Program-made: the position numbers and the translations under genes
Assembly: GCF_014640435.1 (NCBI RefSeq)
Contig: NZ_BMGY01000004.1
Span: forward strand, 112,421-176,420
Reading direction: 5' to 3'
Source of the DNA: Hymenobacter frigidus
Lineage (GTDB): Bacteria; Bacteroidota; Bacteroidia; Cytophagales; Hymenobacteraceae
DNA length: 64,000 bases
Notes under the pieces: model-generated
The model's input: the letters and a program-made list of their open reading frames with translations, nothing else
Databases searched by the model: none
What the model was told of the DNA's origin: nothing
Part shown: one piece after another, positions 45,561-54,474 of the stretch
Numbering within the stretch: the stretch's first letter is position 1
Layout: every line of letters begins with the position of its first letter

Positions 45561-46217
45561 ATGAATGACCCAGCCATCCGCGCTTTGCTCTACCCACTGC
45601 TCACGGGCGGTGTACGCATCGATGAGCTGCCCACCGGCACCACCCGCGCCGATGTGGTGCACATCACCGAGCACTTCATGCACGGCTACGAGGTGAAGGG
45701 CGACGGCGACACCCTGCAACGCGTGGCCAACCAGCTGCGCTGCTACGGCGAGGTGTATGACTTCGTGACCTTTATCGTGACCGAAAAACACCTGCCCAAA
45801 CTGCTGCCGCTGCTGCCCGAATGGGTAGGCATTCTCATAGCGTCGGAAAGTGGGTTGAGTACCCACCGGGCCGCCGGCTACAACGCCACCGTGGAGCGTG
45901 CGCCCCTGTCCCGGCTGCTGCTGCTGGACGAAGTGAAGCAGTACCTGCTGGCGCGGGGCCTGACGGGTGTGAGCACGCTGCGGAGCCGCGAAATCAGTCA
46001 TTTCCTGCGCACCACGCAGCTGGTGCCGCTTTCCGGCTTGGCGCAGTACGTGCGCGAGCGCCTTATTGCCCGCCTGCCCGAGCGCCTGCTGCTACGGGCC
46101 GAGCGTAAAGCGGAGCGCGAGCGCCTGCCGCCGCGCCGCAAACCCAAAGGGAAGCCCAAGCCCAAAGCGAAAAAGAAAAAGCCCGCCGTCCAGAAAAAAG
46201 TCCGCGTTGTCGCTTAG
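45561..46217 (+). CDS. sce7726-like protein with PD-(D/E)XK nuclease core
   Basis: ATG 45561 (MNDPAIRALLYPLL) gives 218 residues; a start at 45525 would add 12. The nuclease-like core is RADVVHITEHFMHGYEVKGDGDTLQRVANQLRCYGEVYDFVTFIV, with Asp, then Glu-x-Lys, then the Gln..Y helix typical of sce7726/MmcB-type PD-(D/E)XK proteins. A middle helical part follows, and a strongly basic tail (KPKGKPKPKAKKKKPAVQKK) that should bind nucleic acid. The cellular role of the family is not established. It is monocistronic with an AT-rich promoter region upstream. Confidence 0.75.
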   Translation: MNDPAIRALLYPLLTGGVRIDELPTGTTRADVVHITEHFMHGYEVKGDGDTLQRVANQLRCYGEVYDFVTFIVTEKHLPKLLPLLPEWVGILIASESGLSTHRAAGYNATVERAPLSRLLLLDEVKQYLLARGLTGVSTLRSREISHFLRTTQLVPLSGLAQYVRERLIARLPERLLLRAERKAERERLPPRRKPKGKPKPKAKKKKPAVQKKVRVVA

Positions 46218-46540
46218 CAAGCGGAAACTCCGTCGTCATATTCAGTGGGCTGGTTCCGGTGCCAAAAGGGACAGGAGGGAGGCATAACGGCAGGTGAAAC
46301 CGGGGACTACCGCGTGGTGGCAGGCGGTAGTAACAAACAGATAATATGCTCCAGGACGCGACTGCCGTCGAGTCGGCTATTCTCGGCTGCGCCGTTGCAA
46401 TGAAATTAGGGCCCTGCTCGTATCTTGGCCGGGCAGGGTGCTGGCGCAGTGCGCCCCCTATGGCAGGCCAGGTTTAGCTACCGAACGGGTGTTGTGAGAC
46501 CGGCCGCTGCCCTACCTGCTTACCTATAATAACTTACCAG
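46218..46540. other. Gene-free leader of the LacI-type regulator gene
   Basis: A possible stem CCCTGC/GCAGGG at 46411-46439 is the only structure seen. The segment 46250-46330 has many GG-rich words (GGTGCCAAAAGGGA, GGTGAAACC) but forms no riboswitch I can support. Confidence 0.4.
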
Positions 46541-47578
46541 ATGCAAAACCGTCGGGCCTCCCTTTCTGATGTAGCCAAGGCGCTACAGCTCTCGCCCTCC
46601 ACGGTATCGCGCGCGCTGGCCGGCCACAAGGACGTGAGCGAGGCCACCAAGGCGCGGGTGCGCCAGCTGGCCGACGAGCTGCACTACCAGCCCAACCAAT
46701 TGGCCGCCGCCCTGCGCCGGGGCCGCAGCTACACGCTGGGCGTGCTGGTGCCGCACATCACCGGCCATTTCTTCCCCAAGGTACTCGATGGTATTGCCAT
46801 GGAAGCCAGTAAATTGGGATTCAGCGTGATGATATTTCAGTCGAACGAAAACGCGGAGCAGGAGAAGAAGAATATCAACCTGCTGATGAACTCGCAGGTG
46901 GAAGGTATTTTGGTGTCATTGGCTAACACCACCATCGATTTCAGCCACTTCGAGCTGGCCCGCCAGCAAAACGTGCCGCTGGTGTTTTTCGACCGCGTAA
47001 TGGAGGACTTCCGGGGCAGCAACGTGAGCGCCGTGATTCTCGATGACTACCTCGGGGCCTACCAGCTGGTCTCGCACCTCATTGAGCAGGGCTGCACCCG
47101 CATTGCCCACCTCACCGGCCTGCGCCACCTCAACATTCACCGCAACCGCCACCAGGGCTACCGCGACGCCCTCACGGCCCACGGCCTGGAAATCAACGAG
47201 GATTACGTGGCGCAGTGCGAAATGAATCAGTACGGCGGGGCTCAGGCCATCACCGAGATGCTGAAGCTGCCCGCCCCGCCCGATGCCGTCTTTGCCTCCA
47301 ACGACCTGGCCGCGGCTGGGGCCATGCAGGTTCTCAAAGCCCACGGTCTGCGCGTGCCGCACGATGTGGCCGTGGCCGGTTTCAGCAACGAGGCCTTCAC
47401 CACCCTCACCGAGCCCATGCTCACTTCCGTGGACCAGGGCTGCGAAACCATGGGTATTTCGGCCGTGCGCCTGCTCCAGAAAATGCTGGACCCCAACCCC
47501 AACCGCCTCGCCCAGCCCCGCAACGTGGTGCTGAAACCCAAGCTGATAATTCGGGAATCGTCGATGCGCCGCCCGTAA
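46541..47578 (+). CDS. LacI-family transcriptional regulator
   Basis: The product has 345 residues. Residues ~5-55 form the LacI HTH and hinge (LSDVAKALQLSPSTVSRALAGHKDVSEATKARV, YQPNQLAAAL). The rest is a periplasmic-binding-protein-like effector domain (TLGVLVPHITGHFFPKVLDGI, IAHLTGLRHLNIHRNRHQGYRDAL, DAVFASNDLAAAGAMQVLKAHGLRVPHDVAVAGFSN). It should bind an operator as a dimer and respond to a sugar or related ligand. No sugar-use operon is adjacent in the window, so its targets lie elsewhere. A perfect 18-bp hairpin follows 4 bases after the stop. Confidence 0.93.
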   Translation: MQNRRASLSDVAKALQLSPSTVSRALAGHKDVSEATKARVRQLADELHYQPNQLAAALRRGRSYTLGVLVPHITGHFFPKVLDGIAMEASKLGFSVMIFQSNENAEQEKKNINLLMNSQVEGILVSLANTTIDFSHFELARQQNVPLVFFDRVMEDFRGSNVSAVILDDYLGAYQLVSHLIEQGCTRIAHLTGLRHLNIHRNRHQGYRDALTAHGLEINEDYVAQCEMNQYGGAQAITEMLKLPAPPDAVFASNDLAAAGAMQVLKAHGLRVPHDVAVAGFSNEAFTTLTEPMLTSVDQGCETMGISAVRLLQKMLDPNPNRLAQPRNVVLKPKLIIRESSMRRP

Positions 47579-47582
47579 TGGC

Positions 47583-47621
47583 ACGGTGCTGGCGCGCGTC
47601 ACCGACGCGCGCCAGCACCGT
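47583..47621. terminator. Perfect 18-bp hairpin after the LacI-type gene
   Basis: ACGGTGCTGGCGCGCGTC - ACC - GACGCGCGCCAGCACCGT. It lacks a clear T-run but lies 4 bases after the stop codon. Confidence 0.6.
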
Positions 47622-47634
47622 TGCGCTAAAACGC

Positions 47635-47665
47635 AAAAAGTCCCGGCCGCGAATGCGACCGGGAC
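47635..47665 (-). terminator. Terminator for the leftward tRNA-like gene
   Basis: On the minus strand GTCCCGG-TCGC-ATTC-GCGG-CCGGGAC is followed by TTTTT, starting 5 bases after the tRNA-like gene's 3' end. Confidence 0.8.
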
Positions 47666-47670
47666 CGTTG

Positions 47671-47746
47671 CTGTAGAGAGAGGACTCGAACCTCTAATTG
47701 TACTAGCGAGATAGGCTAGCGCGTCTGCCAGTTCCGCCACCCCACA
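47671..47746 (-). tRNA. Unusual tRNA-like gene: tRNA-Leu-style D arm, loop reading anticodon ATC, short variable region
   Basis: On the minus strand all four arms form: acceptor TGTGGGG/CTCTACA (with two G-U pairs), D arm GCG-GAACTGGCAGA-CGC, anticodon stem CTAGC/GCTAG, and T arm AGAGG-TTCGAGT-CCTCT. The D arm matches tRNA-Leu and Ser types (GGCGGAA..GG.AGACGC), yet the variable region is only 7 bases, where Leu tRNAs have a long arm. The 7-base loop CTATCTC puts ATC at the anticodon, with T at position 37 instead of a purine. A good terminator follows, so it is likely transcribed. It may be a diverged tRNA with a special role, or a decaying gene. Confidence 0.65.
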
Positions 47747-47923
47747 AGGTGATTGAAACAAACCTACACCACGATTTATGAACAAGCAAATATTTAATAA
47801 GATTATTTTCGTATTAACATTTGCTTTACACGTAGTAAAGACTGCTCAAGCGGAGGCCTTGATTAACTAATAACTCCCGTAGTGAGCTGTAGGCAATGAT
47901 TATGCCCGGCGCGATGCCGGATT

Positions 47924-47931
47924 TATCTTTG
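47924..47931 (+). promoter_or_regulatory. Candidate -7 promoter box for the DNA polymerase IV gene
   Basis: TATCTTTG matches TAnnTTTG exactly, 21 bases before the start codon. Confidence 0.45.
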
Positions 47932-47952
47932 TCGTAATAAACAGATAAGATA

Positions 47953-49032
47953 GTGAGTGATAGTCTCGTCCGTAAAATCATCCATCTGGACATGGATGCG
48001 TTTTACGCCTCTGTGGAGCAGCGCGACCAGCCCGAGCTGCGCGGCCGGCCGGTGGCGGTGGGCGGAGCTAAGGAGCGGGGCGTGGTGGCGGCGGCCAGCT
48101 ACGAGGCCCGGCAGTTTGGCGTGCGCTCGGCCATGCCCTCGACTACGGCGCTGCGCAAGTGCCCGGAGCTGGTGTTTGTGCCGCCGCGCTTTGCCGTCTA
48201 CAAGGAAATATCGCGGCAGATTCGGGCTATTTTTGCTGAATACACGGCCCTGATTGAGCCCGTAGCCCTCGACGAGGCCTACCTCGACGTCACCCATAAT
48301 TTGCAGCAGCTGACCTCGGCCACCCAGATTGCCCGGGAAATCAGGGCTAAAATCCTTGCCGAAACTGGCCTGACGGCCTCGGCGGGTATTTCCTACAATA
48401 AATTTCTGGCCAAGCTGGCCTCCGACTACCGCAAGCCCAACGGGCAGTTTGTGGTGCGGCCGGAGCAGGGGCTGGATTTTGTGGCCGGGCTGGCGGTGGG
48501 GCAGTTTCACGGGGTGGGGCCAGTCACGGCGGCGCGGATGAACCAGCTGGGCATCTTCACCGGGGCCGATTTGCGGCTGCAACCCGTGGCGTTTTTGCAG
48601 CAGCAGTTTGGCAAGGCGGGGCGCTACTACCACGCCATTGCCCGGGCCGAGGACCTGCGCCCCGTGGTGGCCGACCGCCAGCGCAAATCAGTGGGCTCGG
48701 AAACCACCTTCGCCCAGGACTTAACCGAGTTCACCGACTTGCTCGACGGCCTGCGCCCCGCCATTGAGGATGTGTGGGAGTACTGCCAGCGCACCGGCAT
48801 ACTGGCCCGCACCGTGACGCTGAAGGTGAAATTCTCCGATTTTCAGCAGATAACCCGGAGCCGTAGCAGCGCCGGGCCCGTGGGTAGCGCGCCGGTGCTG
48901 GAGCGCATTTGCCGGGAGCTGGTGGAGGGCCTGTTTCCGCTGCCCAAGGGCGTGCGGCTGCTGGGCGTCACGCTCTCCAACCTGAGCACGACCGGGCTGG
49001 CGGCGGGGCGGCAGCTCACGCTCAGCTTGTGA
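47953..49032 (+). CDS. dinB: DNA polymerase IV (Y-family translesion polymerase)
   Basis: The product has 359 residues, starting at GTG 47953 (MSDSLVRKIIHLDMDAFYASVE). Catalytic carboxylates are in HLDMDAFYASVEQ and in PVALDEAYLDVT (the DE pair). Other Y-family segments are VVAAASYEARQFGVRSAMPS, ASAGISYNKFLAKLASDYRKPNGQ and FHGVGPVTAARMNQLGI (helix-hairpin-helix). The little-finger domain occupies ~240-350. It copies past damaged bases at the replication fork. No LexA box is obvious; a TATCTTTG promoter box lies just upstream. Confidence 0.96.
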   Translation: MSDSLVRKIIHLDMDAFYASVEQRDQPELRGRPVAVGGAKERGVVAAASYEARQFGVRSAMPSTTALRKCPELVFVPPRFAVYKEISRQIRAIFAEYTALIEPVALDEAYLDVTHNLQQLTSATQIAREIRAKILAETGLTASAGISYNKFLAKLASDYRKPNGQFVVRPEQGLDFVAGLAVGQFHGVGPVTAARMNQLGIFTGADLRLQPVAFLQQQFGKAGRYYHAIARAEDLRPVVADRQRKSVGSETTFAQDLTEFTDLLDGLRPAIEDVWEYCQRTGILARTVTLKVKFSDFQQITRSRSSAGPVGSAPVLERICRELVEGLFPLPKGVRLLGVTLSNLSTTGLAAGRQLTLSL

Positions 49033-49221
49033 ATGCTGGTGCGGTTAGAGAGGGCCGCGCGGTGCAACCATTTCGCAACCCCGCGGATTCTTTTTCGACC
49101 TTGGGAGCAATTACTGGTGCGATTCTGGTTAATACAGCAGCAACTTTACCGCCCGGCCCGTAGATAGGGTTGTATGCTGGCCAAAAGGTCTTTTCTCACG
49201 TTTCAATTAGCCTTCATCCGC

Positions 49222-51354
49222 ATGCCATTTCCGCGATTTAAACTAGGTGTCTACTCCACTTCCGTGCTGGCCCTGCTGGGGCTGGCTTCGTACTCGGTGT
49301 ACCAGGGTACGCCCCCGCGCGACCAAGTGGTGCTCGGCGTGATGCTGCAGGGCCTGACTCAGCTGCACTACCGGCCCGAGAAGCTGGATGACCAATTCTC
49401 GCAGCGCGTGTTCGACCTCTACCTGAAGCGGGTGGACGTGAACAAGCAGCTGCTGCTGGCCCCCGAAGTGGCCGCCCTGCGCCAATACCAGACCAAGATT
49501 GACGACGAGCTGCGCGGCAGCAGCCACGAGTTTCTGGATGCTACCAGCCAGCTGCTGAGCAAGCGCATGCTGGAGGTGCAGGCCATCTACCGCCAGATTT
49601 TGGCCAAGCCGTTTGACTTCACGGTGCAGGAAAACTGGGAAACCGACCCCGCCAAAGCTGTGTATGCCGCCAGCGCCGCCGCCCAGCGCGAGCAGTGGCG
49701 CAAAATGCTGAAGTACCAGACCCTGGCCCGCCTTTCGGAAATGATGGACGACGAGGTGAACAAAAAAGACAAGCCGTTGGCTGCCGCCAAGGTATCGGCT
49801 TCGCCGGGCACCATCAGCAGCCGCCCGCGCACGGCCGTGGAAATGGAGGCCGAAGCCCGCAAGCGCGTGCTGAAGTACTACGATGACGCCTTTGCCGACC
49901 AGCTGAAAAATGACTCCAATGACCGGCTGGCCGATTTTGCCGACGTCATCGCCAACAGCTACGACCCCCACACGAACTACTTCGCACCCATTGCCCGCGA
50001 CAACTTTGACATTCAGATGTCGGGCCGCCTGGAGGGCACCGGCGCGCAGCTGATTGAAGACGAAGGCCACCTCAAGGTGACGGACATTGTGGCCGGTTCG
50101 GCTTCGTCGCGGCAGGGCGAGCTGAAAGTGGGCGACATTATTTTGCGCGTAGCCCAGGGTGCCGCCGAGCCCGTGAGCGTGGAAGGCATGCGCTTCGACA
50201 AAGCCGTGAAGCTGATTCGGGGGCCCAAGGGCACGGAGGTGCGCCTCACGGTGCGCAAGCCCGACGGGGCCACGTTGGTCATTCCCATCATCCGCGACGT
50301 GGTGGTGATTGAGGAAACCTACGCCCAGTCGGCCCTGGTGAAGCAGAGCGGCCGCACCTACGGTTATATCCATTTGCCCGGCTTCTACGCCGACTTCAGC
50401 GGCAAAGGCGGCCGCAGCAGCGCGGTTGATGTGAAAAATGAGTTAGCCAAGCTCTCGAAAGAAAACGTGGCCGGCGTGGTCCTCGACCTGCGCTACAACG
50501 GCGGCGGCTCGCTGCGCGACGCCGTGGACATGGGCGGCCTGTTTGTGCCCACCGGCCCCATGGTGCAGGTGAAAACCAGCCGTGGCCCCGCCGAGCCCGT
50601 GGCCGATACCGACCCGCAGGTGCAGTACGCTGGCCCGCTGGTGGTGCTCGTGAACAAGTACAGCGCTTCGGCCTCCGAGATTCTGGCCGCCGCCATGCAG
50701 GACTACCGGCGCGCCGTGGTGATGGGCAGCACCACCTACGGCAAAGGCACGGTGCAGCAGGTGTTTGACCTCGACAACGCGGTGTCGCCGCAGGCCAACG
50801 CCCTCAAGCCCCTGGGCTCCCTCAAGCTCACCATCCAGAAATTTTACCGCGTGAATGGTGGCTCGACGCAGTTCAAAGGCGTGGTGCCGGACATCACGCT
50901 GCCCGATGCGCTCACCGCTTTTGCCAAGGGCGAACAGGAGTCGGAGTATCCGCTGCCTTGGGATGAAATTATGCCCGCCGTGTACCAGCCCGCCAATACG
51001 CTGCCCGCCAGCATTGCCAAGCTGCGGGCCGCCAGTGCGGCCCGGGTAGCCATCAGCCCCAGCTTTCGCCTGATTACGGATGGGGCCGCGCGGGCCACCG
51101 AGCGCCGCAAGCAAACTGCCCTCTCGCTAAACCTGGCTGCCTACCGCACCCTGCAACAGCAGGCCCGCACCGCCAACAAGCAGCAAACTGCCGCCCAGAA
51201 TGCCATTGCCGTGCTCGACGTGACGGCCCTGGCGGCCGATGCCCGCCCGGCCGCCGACTCGGTAGCGGCCAAGCGCGCCGCCCGCTTCCTCAAGCCCCTG
51301 CGCCGGGATGCCGCCCTGGCCGAAGCCGTGGCCGTGATTGGCGACGAGCTGTAG
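49222..51354 (+). CDS. Tail-specific (C-terminal processing) protease, Prc family
   Basis: The product has 710 residues from ATG 49222 (MPFPRFKLGVYSTSVLALLGL), the start that places a signal/anchor helix at the N-terminus; the upstream ATG 49174 adds 16. An N-terminal helical domain carries YDPHTNYFAPIARDNFDIQMSG. A PDZ domain follows (~275-360, GTGAQLIEDEGHLKVTDIVAG, GELKVGDIILRVAQG). The S41 core has GVVLDLRYNGGGSLRDAVDM, the nucleophile motif KYSASASEILAAAMQDY and the Lys in TTYGKGTVQQ. This matches long Prc/Tsp enzymes that trim periplasmic proteins from the C-terminus. A terminator follows. Confidence 0.94.
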   Translation: MPFPRFKLGVYSTSVLALLGLASYSVYQGTPPRDQVVLGVMLQGLTQLHYRPEKLDDQFSQRVFDLYLKRVDVNKQLLLAPEVAALRQYQTKIDDELRGSSHEFLDATSQLLSKRMLEVQAIYRQILAKPFDFTVQENWETDPAKAVYAASAAAQREQWRKMLKYQTLARLSEMMDDEVNKKDKPLAAAKVSASPGTISSRPRTAVEMEAEARKRVLKYYDDAFADQLKNDSNDRLADFADVIANSYDPHTNYFAPIARDNFDIQMSGRLEGTGAQLIEDEGHLKVTDIVAGSASSRQGELKVGDIILRVAQGAAEPVSVEGMRFDKAVKLIRGPKGTEVRLTVRKPDGATLVIPIIRDVVVIEETYAQSALVKQSGRTYGYIHLPGFYADFSGKGGRSSAVDVKNELAKLSKENVAGVVLDLRYNGGGSLRDAVDMGGLFVPTGPMVQVKTSRGPAEPVADTDPQVQYAGPLVVLVNKYSASASEILAAAMQDYRRAVVMGSTTYGKGTVQQVFDLDNAVSPQANALKPLGSLKLTIQKFYRVNGGSTQFKGVVPDITLPDALTAFAKGEQESEYPLPWDEIMPAVYQPANTLPASIAKLRAASAARVAISPSFRLITDGAARATERRKQTALSLNLAAYRTLQQQARTANKQQTAAQNAIAVLDVTALAADARPAADSVAAKRAARFLKPLRRDAALAEAVAVIGDEL

Positions 51355-51380
51355 CTCGGAGAAGGGAATAATGCGTGAAA

Positions 51381-51413
51381 AAAGCCCCGTCGCGACTGTC
51401 GCGACGGGGCTTT
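51381..51413. terminator. Terminator after the tail-specific protease
   Basis: AAAGCCCCGTCGCGA - CTG - TCGCGACGGGGCTTT, a 15-bp stem with A/T ends on both sides. Confidence 0.92.
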
Positions 51414-51538
51414 CTGTTGGGGCCTGAAATGGGGTTGCGGGGACAGTGTTGCCGGGCTGCTTCCCGTGTTTTGGTAATTTCTATTACCAATATTTGCGTA
51501 GGTTAGGGCGGGCTTAGGTACCGGGCTCGCTTTACCAT

Positions 51539-53779
51539 GTGCTTATGCCCGATTCCAACCACGCTCCGCTGGCGCTACCCGCCGGTATTTTGGATGATTC
51601 CTCCCCGGAAGAGCTGCTGGCCGGGGTGTTTGCTACTTCCATCACGGCGCTGGTGCTGCTGAGACCTATACGGGCGGCTGAAGGCGGGGAGATTATCGAC
51701 TTTAACTTTTTGCTGCTTAGCGCGGCGGCGCAACGCATGCTGAAACTGCCCGCCTGCCCCAGCGCCACGCACTTGCAGGTGGCGCCCGGCACGGTGGCCA
51801 ACGGTATTTTTGACTTCTACCGCGAGGTATTCGAGTTGGGCCAGCCGTCACGTCGCGATTTCAACTACCAGCTCGACGGCTTTGACGCCTACTACCGGTT
51901 GGCGGCCCGCCGGGTAGGCGCCGGGTTGCTGATAAGCTTTACCGACACGGCCGACGAGTCGCGCACACACGTGGAGCAGGCCCTGCGCGCCAGCCAGGCC
52001 CGCGAGCAGGCCGCCCTCGCCGAGGCCGAGCGCCAACGCGCCAGCCTGCACGACACGTTTATGCAGGCCCCGGCCATGATTTGCATTTTCTCCGGCCCCG
52101 AGCACGTGTTTGAGCTGGTGAACCCGCCGTACCAGGCGCTAGTGGGCGACCGGCCGCTGCTGGGCCGCTCCATTCGGGAAGCCATGCCCGAACTGGCTGG
52201 CCAGCCCATCTTCGGCCTGCTCGACGAGGTGTACCGCACCGGCGAACCCTTCCGGGCCAATGAGATGCTGGTGCAGCTCGACCACGACAACTCCGGGGGG
52301 CGCGAGTTGGAAAAACGGTATTATAACTTTGTTTACCAGGCCCGGTTCGACGGGCGCAAACGGCCCGACGGCATCATGGTATTCGCCTACGATGTAACGT
52401 TGCAGGTGGTGGCCCGGCAGCGAATTGAGGCGAGCGAGCGGTACGCCGCCAACGCCAACGAAGAGCTGGCTGCCGCCAACGAGGAGCTCCAGGCTGCCAA
52501 CGAGGAAATTCGGGCCAACAACGACGACCTGTTCCATGCTCAGCTGGGCGTGCGCGAGCTAAATATGCAGCTGGAAATGCGGGTGTCGCAGCGCACCGTG
52601 GAGCTACAAGTAGCCCAGGCTGAGGCTGAACGCCAGCGGGCCCGCCTCCACCATTTGTTTATGCAAGCACCGGCCGCCATCTGCATTCTGGATGGGCCGG
52701 ACCTGGTGTGTGAGCTGGTGAATCCCAGTTGCCAGCAGTTGTTTCCGGGCCGGCAGTTGGTCGGCCGGCCCCTGTTCGAAGCCCTGCCCGAGTTGGCCGG
52801 CCACGCCGTGTGGCACTCCTTCCGGTGGGTTTACGAAACGGGCAAAACCCACCAGGAAAACAGCATCCTGATTCCTGTAGCGCGGTACGATGGAGCTCCC
52901 CTGGAAGATGCTTACTTCGATTACATTCAGCAGGCCCGTTTCGACAAGCAGGGCAACGTGGACGGGGTGCTGGTGTTTGCCTTTGAAGTGACCGAGCAGG
53001 CGCGGGTGCGTCAGCAGCTGCACCGCGCCAACGAGGAGCTGACCTTGGTCAACGAGCAGGCCAGCGCCCACATTCGGGAACTGGCCACCACCAACCGCCA
53101 GCTGCAACGCACCAACCAGGACCTCGACAACTTCGTGTACGCGGCCAGCCACGACCTCAAGCAGCCCATCAACAACCTGGTGGGCCTGTTCGACGAGCTG
53201 CGCCACGTCATCCGCTTTGCCGACCCCGAGGAAGAGCTGCTGCTGCCGATGGTCGACGACTCCCTGCACCAGCTCAGCAACACGGTCGATGATTTGGCCC
53301 TGGTGGGGCAGGTGCAGCAAAATGTGCAGCTTCCTACCGAAACCGTGGCCCTGCGCGAGCTGACCCTGGAGGTGCTGCAAACCCTGCAGCCGCAAGTGCA
53401 TGCTGCCCGCGCCCGCATCACCACCGACTTCGCCGCCGCCCCCACGGTGCAGTACTCCCGGGCCAACCTGCGCACCATTTTGCTCAACCTGCTCAGCAAC
53501 GCCATCAAGTACAACGACCCGGCCCGGCCCTGCCGCATCCACCTGTCGCTCTGGAAGCAGGCCGGGGCGCCCGTGCTGCTGGTGGAAGACAACGGCCTGG
53601 GCTTCGACGTGCAGCGCCATCAGGACGAGCTGTTTCAACTATTCCGCCGCTTTCATACCCACACCGAGGGCACGGGCGTGGGCCTCTACCTCGTCCATCG
53701 CATCGTGCAGGGCAACGGCGGCCGTATCGAAGTGGAAAGCGAAGTGGGGGAGGGCTCCACGTTTCGGGTGTACTTGTAG
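51539..53779 (+). CDS. Multi-PAS sensor histidine kinase
   Basis: The product has 746 residues and no membrane segment, so it is cytoplasmic. Three PAS-like domains lie at ~1-150, ~165-300 (FMQAPAMICIFSGPEHVFELVNPPYQALVGDRPLLGRS) and ~365-490 (FMQAPAAICILDGPDLVCELVNPSCQQLF); the second and third are similar enough to be a duplication. Coiled coils rich in AANEELQAANEEIRANN separate them. The phospho-acceptor box is YAASHDLKQPINNL (His ~538). The ATPase boxes are LLNLLSNAIKYND, VEDNGLGF and GTGVGLYL. The response regulator is not adjacent. The sensed signal is unknown. Confidence 0.93.
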   Translation: MLMPDSNHAPLALPAGILDDSSPEELLAGVFATSITALVLLRPIRAAEGGEIIDFNFLLLSAAAQRMLKLPACPSATHLQVAPGTVANGIFDFYREVFELGQPSRRDFNYQLDGFDAYYRLAARRVGAGLLISFTDTADESRTHVEQALRASQAREQAALAEAERQRASLHDTFMQAPAMICIFSGPEHVFELVNPPYQALVGDRPLLGRSIREAMPELAGQPIFGLLDEVYRTGEPFRANEMLVQLDHDNSGGRELEKRYYNFVYQARFDGRKRPDGIMVFAYDVTLQVVARQRIEASERYAANANEELAAANEELQAANEEIRANNDDLFHAQLGVRELNMQLEMRVSQRTVELQVAQAEAERQRARLHHLFMQAPAAICILDGPDLVCELVNPSCQQLFPGRQLVGRPLFEALPELAGHAVWHSFRWVYETGKTHQENSILIPVARYDGAPLEDAYFDYIQQARFDKQGNVDGVLVFAFEVTEQARVRQQLHRANEELTLVNEQASAHIRELATTNRQLQRTNQDLDNFVYAASHDLKQPINNLVGLFDELRHVIRFADPEEELLLPMVDDSLHQLSNTVDDLALVGQVQQNVQLPTETVALRELTLEVLQTLQPQVHAARARITTDFAAAPTVQYSRANLRTILLNLLSNAIKYNDPARPCRIHLSLWKQAGAPVLLVEDNGLGFDVQRHQDELFQLFRRFHTHTEGTGVGLYLVHRIVQGNGGRIEVESEVGEGSTFRVYL

Positions 53780-53904
53780 CGGTACGATGGGTAATTTAGA
53801 ATATCGCCAAGTGTAAGTCTGTTTCGATAGATTGACTTGGTGTTGGTATTAACCCATAACTTGCTTGGAAAACTGTATTGGTGCACCGAATATTCCCCGA
53901 CTTT

Positions 53905-54435
53905 ATGAATTTAACTACTACGCCTGACCAACTTTATTCGCAACCCGTTTTGCTTGAGGAAAAGGAGATGCTGAATGATGTAAAATTCATTATTCTATGC
54001 GTAGCTACGTTTGGTCTGTACAGCGTTTGGTGGCAATACAAAGCCTGGCGATTCTTTAAACAGCGGCAGCAATCCGATATCTGGCCAGCGGTACGGGCTA
54101 TTTTCAGTCTATTTACCGTGTATGATTTGATGAAGAATATTAACCGGTTTTCTCAGAACAACGATTTTGCGCCTGTTTATAATGCTAAAAACTCGGCAGC
54201 AGGTTATATTATTCTAAGCTTACTTGTCCGGCTCCCCGACCCTTTTTGGCTGGTTAGTCTCTTGGCTTTTGCGTTTCTGGTTGCCCCCTATAACGAACTA
54301 AGGTTTGCATTATTGAAATCAGCGGAATACGCCGGAAAAGATAAAAAGCGGTTTAGTGGATATCACTTTGCAATCATAGGGTTTGGTGTCCTGGTATGGC
54401 CTTTGCTAATTTATGGCCTCACTTTACCTGACTAA
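53905..54435 (+). CDS. DUF4234-like small membrane protein
   Basis: ATG 53905 (MNLTTTPDQLYSQ) gives 176 residues; GTG 53878 would add nine. Segments KFIILCVATFGLYSVWWQYKAWRFFKQ and FSGYHFAIIGFGVLVWPLLIYGL are membrane helices; a third pair lies at ~100-140. The 'T.GLY..~W.Y...' turn is typical of DUF4234 and related small proteins. The DNA is lower in GC than its neighbours. Function unknown. Confidence 0.65.
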   Translation: MNLTTTPDQLYSQPVLLEEKEMLNDVKFIILCVATFGLYSVWWQYKAWRFFKQRQQSDIWPAVRAIFSLFTVYDLMKNINRFSQNNDFAPVYNAKNSAAGYIILSLLVRLPDPFWLVSLLAFAFLVAPYNELRFALLKSAEYAGKDKKRFSGYHFAIIGFGVLVWPLLIYGLTLPD

Positions 54436-54474
54436 TCGCATAAACCATTAACTGTCAGTTTAGCAGGCCCGTTG

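Noticed and set aside
46240..46335. Cobalamin-riboswitch-like words (GGTGCC, AAAAGGGA, GGTGAAACC) before the LacI gene
   Set aside because: The conserved B12 box and supporting stems are not present, and the downstream gene is unrelated to cobalamin.
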